Source: Hypoxylon rubiginosum (lineage: Eukaryota; Ascomycota; Sordariomycetes; Xylariales; Hypoxylaceae). From it: DNA of 64,000 nucleotides. Where the stretch lies: contig CADCXA010000036.1 of the NCBI GenBank assembly GCA_902806565.1, positions 124,001 through 188,000 of the forward strand. Direction: 5' to 3'. Below, one piece after another: positions 46,259 to 57,622 of this stretch. A model generated the notes under the pieces. It was not told the origin of the DNA, made no database searches, and was given only the letters and a program-made list of their open reading frames with translations. The first letter of the stretch is position 1; every line of letters begins with the position of its first letter. A program made the position numbers and the translations under genes.

Positions 46259-48197
46259 ATGAACCGCAACAGCACCCCCGAGGCATCGACTGCCTCGTCG
46301 TTGCGTCCACCCTCGTCGCGAACTGTTGGTTCCAACAACCACCACCTTCGCGCATCGGCTGATATGGCCGCCCTTGCTGGTCCCGCGACCTCAAACCGTA
46401 TCCGTCCCTCGTCGGATTTCTATGGCCAGCAGGGCCAGGGCCAGGGCGGTGCCGATGTGGATCCCCAGGATAAAGTAACCCAGCAATGGATTGCTGATAT
46501 CGACCAATACGAAACCACTCTGGAAGAGATGGCTGCTGCAACCCTAGACCAGGATTTCAAGGACGAACTCAGTGCTATAGAACAGTGGTTCCGGGTTTTG
46601 TCCGAGGCTGAGCGAACTGCAGCTTTGTACGCGCTGCTTCAGCAAACCACTCAGGTCCAAATCCGTTTCTTCATCCAGGTCCTCCAGCAAATGGGCAAGA
46701 ATCATCCTATGTCTGGTGTGCTATCACCGGCCAATTTTGACAAAGGTATTTTTCAACCGACGCACCTCGATCTACACATGATGACTGACATTATTCTCCC
46801 TACAGATCCTATGTCAAACCGTCTGAGCGATGCAATGAGCAAGTTGAACGTTGGGTCGGCTAGAAACTCCCTTTCGCAGCCACAAGCATCCGCCAAGAGA
46901 CACTCTGGACTTGACCCGTCAACCATCAATGCTATGTTTCCCGACGCCGCCGCCGCCATTGCTACCGAAAAGGCCAAGTTCACTCAGCAGACTGGAAACC
47001 AGCCTCCGTCGAACCGTAACAGCACGGCCGTTGACATGCGAAGCCCCTTGGCCGCACCAACCATTTCTGCTCCGTCCGAAGGACTAGACCCGAACGCACA
47101 GAACCCTGCGTCGCCCTGGGGCAACACCCATGATCAAAGCGGCTCGCGACCGAAGTCTTCAGCAGGTCAGACTCCCATGGGCCAGTTTGTCCAGCCCCCG
47201 CCCTCAGCCGGGTTGAGATCGCCTCGCCCGCAGCTTGGTGGCAACAACGGTATCCAGAATACTACACTTAATGCGCCGGACAAGAATAACGACTTGCCTA
47301 TGCTCTCACCTTACACTGCCGGAAGTGGAAACTGGGCCTCCATGGTGAACACTCCCATGGTTGCGTCGTTCAACACCGGTAACGGACCGAACCAAGCAGA
47401 CATGGTAGCTAATGCGACGGCCATGAAGCTCGCGGCACTATCTACTGTTAACAACCGATTTGCCCTTGATGACGTACGCAAGTATCGACGAGCTCGTTCT
47501 AATGACGCGCCCGGCCAAGGTATGGGCTCTATGTCTTCTGGAGCTCAGGCTGCGAACATTCCTGGAACCAACATTGTCATGGTAAACGAGCATGGCCAGG
47601 TACTGAGCAGGGATCAGATGCTGGCTTTGCAGAACCAGCAGGCCATGGGTGGATTTGCAGCTCATCGATCGCGTCCGAACTCTCCCGGTCTCGCGATGCA
47701 GGGGTTTGGCCAGGTGCCTTTTGCTTCTCCTCAGAACAACGGCTTCTTGAGCGCGTATGATGGCGGACCGAACCCGCTCTTGAACAATGGACTCGGCGCA
47801 ATTAACATGGGTCAGCTTGGTGTCGGTGTCCCCCCAGAGGGCTACCTATCGGATCACTCGGACCTAGTTCGTGGCCGATCACCGCGTGGACGTCGTGGTA
47901 CCTCGAAACCCCCGGAGGACCCCACCGACCCAACCCTCCTTCAGGACATCCCGGCTTGGCTGCGAAGTCTCCGTCTACACAAATACACGGATAATCTGAA
48001 GGATATGAAGTGGACAGATCTGGTTGAGCTTGATGACAAAGCTCTGGAGGACCGTGGTGTCAACGCCCTTGGTGCGCGAAGGAAGATGCTGAAGGTTTTT
48101 GAACAGGTCAGAGGTAAAGTTCACGCTCGACTGCCGATGATCTAATAAGTTTACTAACCCGTATACAGAGGCCAAGGCAGATGGCAAGCTGAGCTAG
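46259..48197 (+). CDS. VTS1: RNA-binding SAM-domain protein Vts1 (Smaug-like)
   Basis: Post-transcriptional regulator. The family binds CNGG hairpin loops (Smaug recognition elements) through its SAM domain and recruits deadenylases. Exons 46259-46745, 46806-48113 and 48169-48197 give 607 residues. The N-terminus is disordered, then a conserved helical region near 70-160 ([40 protein letters not shown]). The middle is Asn/Pro/Ser rich. The SAM domain occupies about 539-600 ([39 protein letters not shown]). The first intron is 60 bases, a multiple of three with no stop, so its retention would add 20 residues. The last exon encodes only [12 protein letters not shown] 46259 is the first in its frame. 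Confidence 0.9.
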
Positions 48198-51100
48198 CCG
48201 CTGCAACCTAATAATGAAGGTGTTAGCCCGCTATCACTGATCTACCATGAATTCGAGACAAAGGAGTGCATATGGGTCGTTCTTCAAAAAAAAATTTCTT
48301 CACTATCGACTTTTGCGTTGGTTGCGGTCTTCCCAGGACAGGAAATCAGCTATGGTCAATATGAAAGCATCGGAGGAGCGCTTACCTCTTTTCATGTTCG
48401 GAGAAGGAGTTGGAAAAGGAACGATTCTAGCTTGAGATACGACGGCTCTAAAGATGGCCGCAAGGGAGATCAGAAACGATTCGATAAGCGGAGTTAATGG
48501 TGTAAGGTATACGTGTATACAGACTATTACTACTAAAATCGTGCCATTTCTTTCCAAGGCAAACCGTGATTTTGATGGTCGGGCTAATTTGGTTTCTTCG
48601 TGCCTAGCTACCTAGTAAGCCATGTATGGTGAATGAAATACAGTCGTCGTAGGTGCGTGCGGTATAATGATTCAGGAGTATAAAGGAGGTTTATATATAT
48701 CAGCTCAGCCTGCTCGTGGTTACGCGGAAACCTCCTAGGTTTGACCTTGAATAAGAAGATTACACCGACTTGACACTTTTCTGCCGGCAAAAGATAACCC
48801 CTTTGATATTTGGTGTAATTTGGTGTAAAGGGGGTCGATAAAATAAAATGCTAGAATTCTAGGGGTCTCCTATTTCGTTGCGACCGTGGCAGTGGCAGTG
48901 CACAGGCCACCCAAACGGGCCACAAGTCTCGCCCCACACCCCCCCCTTTAAATACCCCTTTAAATAGGCCGCCGTCGCCGGCGGCGCAGGTCCCGCCGCG
49001 TGACCAGACCAGATTTTGCGGCGACGGCGAGAAACTCCGGGGCGATGAATCGGCGGGCCGAACAAAAAGGGGCCGGCCGGTTATGACTTGAGATTAGACA
49101 CAGGGGGTTACCTTCTGGCCGGCAGTCGCCGGCGCGGAACCGGAGTTTTAGCCACCTGGGGCTTGCTGGGTTGTATTGTTTACTGGATGGAAGGAAATAG
49201 GGGTTCTAGAATGGTGACATGCTTTAGCCAGCGATTTATCGGTACGGCAACTAATACCAACCTTATCGTCAGGATCCGCTCTTCAGCAACGCACATACAG
49301 GGGCTTGAAAGTTTCCCGTCTCGCAGAATTGCATTTTTTCCACCAACTTCATATTCTGTCTTGCTTGCGGTAGGTATTCCCCAAGCCGATCTTCACCTCG
49401 CTTCGAACGCCCGCGCCCACCGCCAATATTAACCCCGGCACCGGCACGGTAGCGCGCTGAGAGACCGTAAGCCGGGCAACGGGAAAGAGAGACTAACGCA
49501 CTCAGTAACAGCATATCACTTTTGGATAGGCACCAATCTCTATTCATTGACTCCGACGTCGCATCTGGCGAGCCCATGTCTGCCGTTGGGACAGGCATCT
49601 GCCCTGTTTTCTCGCGCTGTGTCCACACAAAGGATCTATTCTCTTATGACAGGAAAGCGAAAGCAATCACGGGCGGGAACTGACGTAACCCCTCGTTTCA
49701 GCTCGGGATCGACCAAGCTTACCGGTATAAGCTGGATGATCTGTAGGCCAATGTAGGTAGTCATCTATTGTCACGGCCAAGGTGATAGATAAGGCCTACT
49801 TCAGCAGTGTCCTTCTGCCTGCTCCCGCCCGGAAGCTATTTTGAATTTGCCACATATGGCCCTAAGAATCAAGACCAACCAAGCTGATCGGTGGCAAGTA
49901 TCCATGCGGGTTTCTTTGTGGTTTTTGACAGAAGTAGCCTTATCCAACTTGATCCTTCCAGGATCGTACATATTCGACACGACATCTAGCTCAGCGAGCC
50001 TGCAAGCATGACTGCAGAGTCATACCTTTTTCATATACCAGTATTATATGATACTAGCTCGCTTCAACTCTGCAAGCCACACACCTGCATCCTAGTTACC
50101 TAGGCAATCTTCTCACACAGTTATCTTCGCAGCTAATGATCCCTTGGAACTTGAACGCCTGATGATCGGAATTGTCAGCATTATGCCAACAGCGTCAGCC
50201 AATGTAGCAGCAGTAGGAATCAAGGATGACTATTTCTCCTCGAACGACATAATCATTTTCAAAGAGTGGATCAAATACATACTAAATTTTTAATTTCACA
50301 TAAAATAAGTGAGGTATATTGTGACTACCCACCTAGGTAGGTACTTATCCGCCAATAAGTAATACCGATTTTCTTTCCAAGCACTACATTCCTAGTCTAG
50401 AAAGTAAGTGTTTGGGATCATATTTAGGAGATTGACAAATGTCAGGATTCGAGATGCCGACTTCTATAACGAGATATATGTTTCCGCCGGGAAACGAAGG
50501 ATGGACTTGATATCCAACCGTGCTGGACTCGGCATGTCTGGTAGGCCAGAGACCATCGTGACATGAAATGATGACTGAACAGCGATGCCATTTCCACGAC
50601 ACAAAACCATGAACTTCAATGGATCCAGAGGCGTATCCCGAGCCTTATAGATTTCTATCTGAGCGGTGGATTGGGGATGTCGACCCTCGTGTAAACCGTA
50701 ACTTTGTGCCATTTATTAAAGGATCACGAAATTGCTTGGGAATGAAGTAAGTAACCTTACTCTGGCACTTTCTTAGCACCCGAACGCTGATATACTGACT
50801 CTGGAGCAGTCTACCATGGGCCGAAATGTTCATTGTTCTGGGCGTTCTCTTCCGGCCCGGTGGCCACTAGATGAGTTTGGACTGCGATGAGTCGGATATT
50901 GTTCTTGTATATGACAGCGATGTTGGAATCCCAAAGCCGGAAAGTAGAGGGCTCAATAATACTGTGTCAACGAGGGTATATTGTACTGTTTATTGAGCTT
51001 TTCATGTTTCGAAGTCCTTCTGTACCTATCTGGGTAGGAGGTACGTAGGTAGTTAACATACATGTAGTTGCAACAACAGGAAGATCCTCTCTGACTCCAA

Positions 51101-51485
51101 TACTTGAGTCCCCAGACAATAAGATCCGCGTTGTATCGTGGCGTCCAAGCTATTCAGTAGACTCCTTATCTTATGACGTGCAAGGCGCCCTCACGGCCCA
51201 CGCGCATATGTATCGAGAAATCACATATACTAAAAGGTACAAGGAAGATGTAAACGAGATACACATCGGTTTGGCTAGTAACCTAAGACGGCTGTAGACA
51301 CATATCGGTACCTAGTACGTGCCCGTTACGGCTGGTACGCTACGGATTAGCCATATCCTCGGGGACGAAACCGGGGGGATCTGCCTCGAAATATAAAAGG
51401 CGAAACACATCTGCTGGATAGGATGCAGAGAAATATATGCAGAGAAATAATAGGATTTGAATTTCTTATAGACGTGCTACCTATC
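48198..51485. other. Intergenic with a GC-rich island
   Basis: No supported gene. A GC-rich island spans about 48930-49150 and contains an inverted GCCGTCGCCG pair (48971-48980 and 49019-49028). Short frames at 50384-50833 on the minus strand lie in two phases next to each other and could be a gene remnant, but I do not recognise them. The right end is probably the P450 promoter. Confidence 0.45.
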
Positions 51486-53296
51486 ATGATGGGCCATCTG
51501 CTGACGCAGGAAGTCCTGCCTTTACTCAAGCTGGCCGGCGTGCTTTTCCTCGTTTACCTTGTGGCCTCCAACCTCGCAACCTGGTATCGCCTGCGCCGTT
51601 TCCGCGGCCCCATCCTGGCCCGGTTCTCCTATCTCTACATGCTACGGGTTCTTCTTAGTGGCGACCGCGGGCAACGCTACCGCAACCTCTACGACGAATA
51701 TGGCGGGGAAACGTTTCTGCGTATAGGTCCCAACGACCTCCTAGTCTCATCACCGGCGATGGTGCGGCACATGAACTCAGTGCGCTCGCCCTACCTGCGT
51801 TCCAACTGGTACCGCGCCCAGTGGATCGATCCGTACCGCGACAACCTGCTCAGCCTGTCTGACACGGCGCAGCACGACAAGCTCAAGGCCCAGCTCGCCG
51901 TCGGCTATAGCGGAAAGGAGAACCCCGCCATCGAGACGGGCGTGGACGAGCAGCTGGAAAAACTGGTGGCCCTGATCAAGCGCAAGTACATATCGACCGC
52001 AAGTGAGTTCCGTCCGTTAGACCTAGCGCCCACCACCATGTTTTTCGCCGTCGACACCATCTCGCGCATCGCGTTCGGCAAGGCTTTCAGCAATCTGGAC
52101 GAGGATCGCGATATCTACTCGTTTCATGAATTTGCCGAGGTCTCGTCCATGAAGGGCTCCCCCTTTGCTGAAATACCGTGGCTAGGCAAGATGTTCTTCT
52201 TCCCGCCGGTCTTGCGGCTGATAGGTCCCAAGGTGACGGATAAGAAAGGGGTTGGCATGTTTATGCGGTTGGTCTTCCTAGTTCCGACTTTGCTTTAGTA
52301 TCTACCTGTTACGCTGTGTATAAAAACCCTGGGGGAGATGGGTGCTGACGGGCCCTACATGATCGCAACAGCTTTGCAGGCGAAGTCCTTACGAAGCGCA
52401 TTGACCCCAATGCCGAGGACAAGAAGGATATGTTGGCAAGTGATCCCTGACCTAAGATTCGGGACGCGTTTTCTAACAAGAGCGAACAACAGGGATCTTT
52501 CGTCCGCTATGGAGTCTCTCCGGAGCAGTGCAAATCAGAAATCGTCTTCCAAATCCTTGCAGGCTCTGACACCACGGCCCACGCCATCCGGGCTACTATG
52601 TTGAACATGATTACTTCCCCGCGAGTCTACGAAAGAATCCGAGTTGAGATCGATGCCGCGATTGCCGATGGCAGGATCCAGTCCAGTCCTGCGAAAGCAG
52701 AAGAAGTGAAGCAGCTGCCATACATGCAGGTTGGTTGGCTTTTATTTCCTTCAAGAACGAGACCCCCTATTCTTTACTGATAGCATTTCTGCTAGGCTGT
52801 CATCCGGGAAGGATTACGTTTTAGCCCGCCAACGACCGCCTTGATTCAGAAACAAGTTCCTCCCGAGGGGGATACCTTCGATGACCGTTTCCTACCAGGC
52901 GGGACCCGCATCGCCGTCAGCATCCTACCCATTCAGCGTTCGAAGGAGGTCTTTGGCCAGGACTCGGAAGTGTTCCGGCCGGAACGTTGGCTGGATATCA
53001 GCGACGAGAAGTATCGCGAGATGTCCCAAACCGTTGACCAAGTATTTGGCTGGGGACGCTGGCAGTGCTTGGGAAAGCCAGTCGCGATGTTGGAACTGAA
53101 CAAGGTATTTGTTGAGGTGAGTCAGTAATCCGACCTTGGAAAGAAGCCTTCGTTACCTAACACGTTCGGATAGCTGTTGCGTTATTTCGACTTCGAGTTA
53201 GTAAATACTCAGTCTCCGTGGAAGAGTATTGATTACACCCTTTATGTTGTCTCAGACTTCTGGGTTAGGGTTACAGAAAAGTCTACCTCTCTGTGA
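51486..53296 (+). CDS. Cytochrome P450 monooxygenase, pisatin-demethylase-like class
   Basis: Haem-thiolate monooxygenase, probably anchored in the endoplasmic reticulum by the N-terminal helix (LLKLAGVLFLVYLVASNLA). Exons 51486-52267, 52372-52435, 52493-52729, 52796-53116 and 53174-53296 give 508 residues. The oxygen-binding I helix is AGSDTTA near 306, the K-helix ExxR is EGLR near 366, and the haem loop FGWGRWQCLGK has its cysteine at about 451. Overall style resembles the fungal pisatin demethylase/CYP57-like group, but the substrate cannot be inferred. The intron at 52436-52492 is best modelled as GC-AG (GCAAGT donor, TTCTAACAAG branch), giving KKDMLGSFVR as expected. An ATG at 51423 would add 21 residues; 51486 or 51489 better fits a membrane anchor. 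No biosynthetic cluster genes adjoin it. Confidence 0.88.
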
Positions 53297-53392
53297 TTTC
53301 ATAAAGACTTTGATTGAAAGAAGGGATCGTGATCTTGAACGTCACTCCCATCAATATTGTATTTGTGTCGCTAAGATAAAAAAGATATTAAT

Positions 53393-53546
53393 TAAAGTCT
53401 AAATCAACGGTCTCTGACTGTTTAAATGCCTAGGGCACGGACCACCACCACCACCACCACCAACCCCAAGCTAAAGCTCGGGCACTTGGTGGTTAGTCCG
53501 TGCACCACGGATAAACCAGTTAAACAGACCGTCTATTTAGACTTTA
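53393..53546. mobile_element. MITE-like 154-bp inverted-repeat element
   Basis: Perfect 12-bp ends TAAAGTCTAAAT (53393-53404) and ATTTAGACTTTA (53535-53546) face each other. Inside them the arms keep imperfect complementarity for about 60 bases: CGGTCTCTGACTGTTTAA against TTAAACAGACCG, and GGCACGGACCACC against GGTGGTTAGTCCGTGC. Weaker pairing (AGATATTAA / TTAACATCT) extends outside. The centre includes a CAC trinucleotide run at 53441-53462. It has no coding capacity and lies between the P450 and TFC4 genes. It could be a non-autonomous transposon remnant or a large transcribed hairpin. Confidence 0.55.
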
Positions 53547-53601
53547 TTATAGAGTTAACATCTTTCATTCCCATTTACTTATTTCACACTCCGGGCAAAT
53601 G

Positions 53602-53636
53602 ATCCCAATTACATCCCAATTACATCCCAATTACAT
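53602..53636. repeat. Three copies of an 11-bp repeat
   Basis: ATCCCAATTAC occurs three times in direct succession, with a few bases of a fourth copy. It lies upstream of the TFIIIC gene, just outside the inverted-repeat element. Confidence 0.85.
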
Positions 53637-53934
53637 ATATTCGGCGCAACAATCACATTCGCTCGGGAAACACACACGCCTATTCGGAATGATCAGAATC
53701 GAGTCAAAACCGATCAGATACAGCGACTGGGGTTAGCGCCAAACATCTTTGGTACACTCAGTACAAACAGTAAATCTGATACTGATATCAAAGCTTGACG
53801 AAGCCAGTCCTGCTCCTGTTTTTGAACGAAATATACCAACTGGGTGGGAAAGCGCCGACGAGTACTTATTTACTCATTTACTCTACCTACTCCACTCCCC
53901 AGACCCGTTGTGACTTCAACTTTGATTTTTCACC

Positions 53935-56900
53935 ATGAGCCGCCCATTCTCATCCACCTTTGACGCCCTCCAGGCACATTTCGCTCAGCAGCCAAATGAG
54001 CCAGACCAACAGGATCACCAACGAACCGGTGCCGTCATGCCGCCTGGACAGACTCAGAATCTAGATCCCAACATAAGCAGCACAACCGCTGGGTTTCAAA
54101 TCCGGCCAAACAATGTACCCATTCAACCAAAACCGTTTCCCGGTTTCCAGCCTCGTGCTAGGAGAGAGCTACCGACAATACCCCAGTATCCGGCATCCGG
54201 CATCAGCCCGGGGTTGGGAAACCAAGCCATTCTACCAAGACCGCCAGGAATGCACTTCGATGCACCCGTAGGCACACCTGGTGCACAGAGCTTCGGCCCT
54301 CCATCTGGCAATGCTTTTACTCCTCGTAGCGGAGAGGTACTTCCCCAACCAGGAATCCCAGCAACCAAGCCGGGAAACGTAACGACCGATTCAACAAATC
54401 AGATGATGGATGAAGAAGACGAACTAGACCCGATTGACACCGCAACCGACGCACTTCTAGAACGACAAAATGTTCTCTTCCAGGATAACCATCCCTTACC
54501 GAAGCTTCCGCGCATACGCGGGCTCTCGGCAAAGCACTTCATGGGCGAAGCCAAGTCTAACCAGTCTACTCGACGCCGTCGTGGGAACACAAGAAAGCGT
54601 GGCCCTCGTAAGGCTGTTGAACCCACTGGTGATATCAAGTATCGTCTCAACATGGCGTCGAACGCGTGGATGGATGGACGCCTCGACGAAGCTATTAGCT
54701 ACGTAGAGGATGCCATCCGGATCAACGCCGAGACATATCGTGCTTGGACGCTGCTGGCTTCATTTCTCCAGGAAAAGGGGGACCAAAAAGGTGTTTTCAC
54801 AGCAAAGGTCATCGCCGCGACGCTACAGCCAAAAGAGATCAACGGTTGGCTTCAGTGCGCAGAGCTTGGCATCGAACTTCAAAAGGAATATCCAGAAGAA
54901 GCAAACGAATTCCTTCAGCAAGCCATCTTTAGTTACTCGAGCGCCTTGAGGGTTGACAGCAAGCACAGGCCAGCACGCCATGGGAGAGCTGCGATATATT
55001 TCGATATGGGCCGTCTCAAGTCGGCGGCCAAAGACTATACCGTCCTAGTTGAGACCTGCGCCTACGATGTATATGCTCTACGTGGCTTAGCTAAGGTATC
55101 CGTTCTACTTGAAGACACCGGTAAACCCCAATTCGCAGACAAGCCCAAGGTAGCGATAGAAGCATACCGCCAATGCTTTGCCTATTTCAAAGAACATGGG
55201 TTTGATTCTCGCTATCCTTTCGACTGGGAAGACATCGAGATGTTTGTCGAGCTTCTTGCGTATACCGAACAGTTCCAGGAGGCCATTCGTGAACTTGGGT
55301 CACTATCAAGATGGCTTCTAACCCGTTCTGACGAAGTGTTCTGGGATGTCGAAAGCGACGATCGTGAATGGGACGTGGACAACATTCGAAGGTTGGACGT
55401 GGCAAGTTATCAGGAAGGAAAGTATCCCGCTTCGTCATACGGCAGCGGCCTTCCACTAGAATTAAGGACAAAGCTTGCAGTTTATCGTCTCAAGCTTGGT
55501 CAAGAAGATGAAGCCATGGTAAGTGTGCAAAGAGTGTTCCCCGACGTTGTCGTTCAGCAGGCTAACCGACACCAGCGCCACTTGGAGTTTATTGATCCGG
55601 ACAGTTCTGATAAGCTGGTCAACGAATATCCGCACCTCTTACTCGAAGGAGCAGCGGCGTTGTATGAGGCCAATAACCTATCACTAGCCCTACGATATTA
55701 TGAGCCACTTCGGGCTCCTGATCTCCTTGATGCCGAATCACTTGTTCGAGTCGGTCGGTGTTACTTGGATGCGGGGGACAAAAGACAAGCTGAAGAATGT
55801 TTCACAGCCGCTATTGACCAGGATGAATCGAGCAGCGAGTCTTGCATTGATGCACGTTACGAATTAGCCAAGATGTACGAGGCTGCAAGAGAGGAGAGGG
55901 AAGCTTATATCCTCGTAAATGAGGCTATCAGACTTCAAGAAGCCCGTGAGCGGGCGAGGGAAGAAAATAACGGAGAGGATGATAACGACGAAGATCGGGA
56001 TGATGACGATGATGTTGCAAATGCACGAGAACCTGGGACCGGGATGGAGGCAGAACCGAAACTAAAGCGAGCCAAGCGCCCACCTAAGCCCAAGGGTGAG
56101 AAGTCGAAGAAGGAACGGAAACCGAAAGCGGAGCCGGCAAGACGACGGCCTAAAGTGTTTGCTCGCACTGAGGAGTTGCAACTGGAAGAGAAGATAAGAG
56201 CAAGCGAACTAGCCGACGCGTGGCAGGTTGTGCGCGACTCTCAAGCTGCCTCTAAAGCCGACGGCGGTGCCAATGGCCCTTCCAACAAATTCATGGCCGC
56301 AGCTCAGAAACTCGTCGATGACTTCAGGTCATATAGAGAATTCTACCCTTGGGATAAGTACTTGGCACACCTTGGTCTGGATCAAGCTCGCGAAAAAGTC
56401 ATGTCCCGGAAAGGAAATCGCAACCTCCTTGCCATGGTAGAACGTCTATCGCACAGTAAGTTTTGTTGATTGCCTGGGCATTAAAGGGGTGGGTATGCTA
56501 ACTAAATCGCAGACTTGAACCCGGAGGACCCCAATACGGACAGACAGCCCAAGCAGGTCGCTATTAGTTACCGAGGCGTCCCCTTCGATGATTGGCTCGA
56601 CCTCTTCATCGAGTACGCCATCGGCTTAGCCCAGACTGGGAGGTTCCAGCAGGCGTACAAAGTATGCGAATCTGCGCGTGATGCTACCATATTTTCCAGG
56701 TCTAAGGAGAATATGTTTCTTATTCACGTGGCGTGGGCCGGTATGACCTCGTTCCCCTAGGTGTAATGAATTATAACTAACAAGGAATAGCATGTGCGTT
56801 GCGTGGCAGAGACGAGGAAATCTGTGTAGCCGTAGCTCGATGGCTCATGAGGGAATATCAGTACGACACAGACCCCTTCCGAATGTTTTCTGCTCTATCA

Positions 56901-57622
56901 AGATTATGTCTGTCTCCGGCTTCGTGGTATGCTTCCGGGCCGGTCCAGAAGTACATGCTACGGCAGATCAAACTCATGGATCGCGCCATTGGTGCGAGAG
57001 TGGCCGAAGACAGCGGCGACGAGGACGATGCGCCTACCGGTAGAGTGTACCCCAGTAAGAACCTGGACATCACACTGTTGATGCTTTATGGATTTATACT
57101 GTTCATATCAAGCAGCTTCACGTATGCGCTGAGTAAGTCATTGAATTTTCTGGGATGCTATAAATGTTATGATAAGGTCGAATCGCTAATAACGCCACTA
57201 TAGACTACTTTACGAGAGCATACACACTAGACCGGGAAAACGGCATGGTCCTTCTCACTATCGGCCATTGCTATGTCCACTACGCGCTCAAGAGGCAATC
57301 CGAAAACCGGCAGTACCTTCTGACGCAGGGCTTCCTCTTCCTGCACAAATACTACGATCTGAAGCAAGGCTCGCTAGACGTAGCGCAGAGGCAAGAAGCC
57401 CACTTCAATCTCGCGCGCAGCTACCACGCCATCGGCCTCCCTCACCTCGCGGCCAAGTTCTACCAGCTCGCCCTCCAAGAGGTACCCGACGACTCGGAGA
57501 ACGGCATCATGGGGAGGAACGACCTGACCCTGGATGCGGCGTATAACCTGCAGCATATCTGCTGGACCGGCGGGGATACAGGTGCTGTCAAGGCTATCGC
57601 TGAGAAGTACTTGGTTTTATAA
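53935..57622 (+). CDS. TFC4: TFIIIC subunit tau131 (Tfc4/Sfc4), TPR protein
   Basis: Subunit of RNA polymerase III factor TFIIIC. The yeast counterpart assembles TFIIIB upstream of tRNA and 5S genes through its tetratricopeptide repeats. Exons 53935-55518, 55576-56455, 56513-56740, 56791-57132 and 57204-57622 give 1150 residues. The N-terminal ~200 residues are Pro/Gln rich, then a basic stretch (RRRRGNTRKRGPRK) precedes TPR arrays from about 235 (ASNAWMDGRLDEAISYVEDA). A highly acidic then basic linker follows near 660-710. C-terminal TPRs include DYFTRAYTLDRENG-type sequence as NYFTRAYTLDRENG. The 57-base intron at 55519-55575 (GTAAGT, GGCTAAC, CAG) is in frame and stop-free, so a simple frame scan reads through it. 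Start is the first ATG. Confidence 0.9.

Noticed and set aside
50384..50833. Possible gene or pseudogene on the minus strand
   Set aside because: Adjacent short frames in different phases look faintly coding, but there is no recognisable motif or clean splice solution.
51486..53296. Secondary-metabolite gene cluster around the P450
   Set aside because: Neighbours are VTS1 and TFIIIC, both housekeeping; no synthase, transporter or pathway regulator adjoins it.
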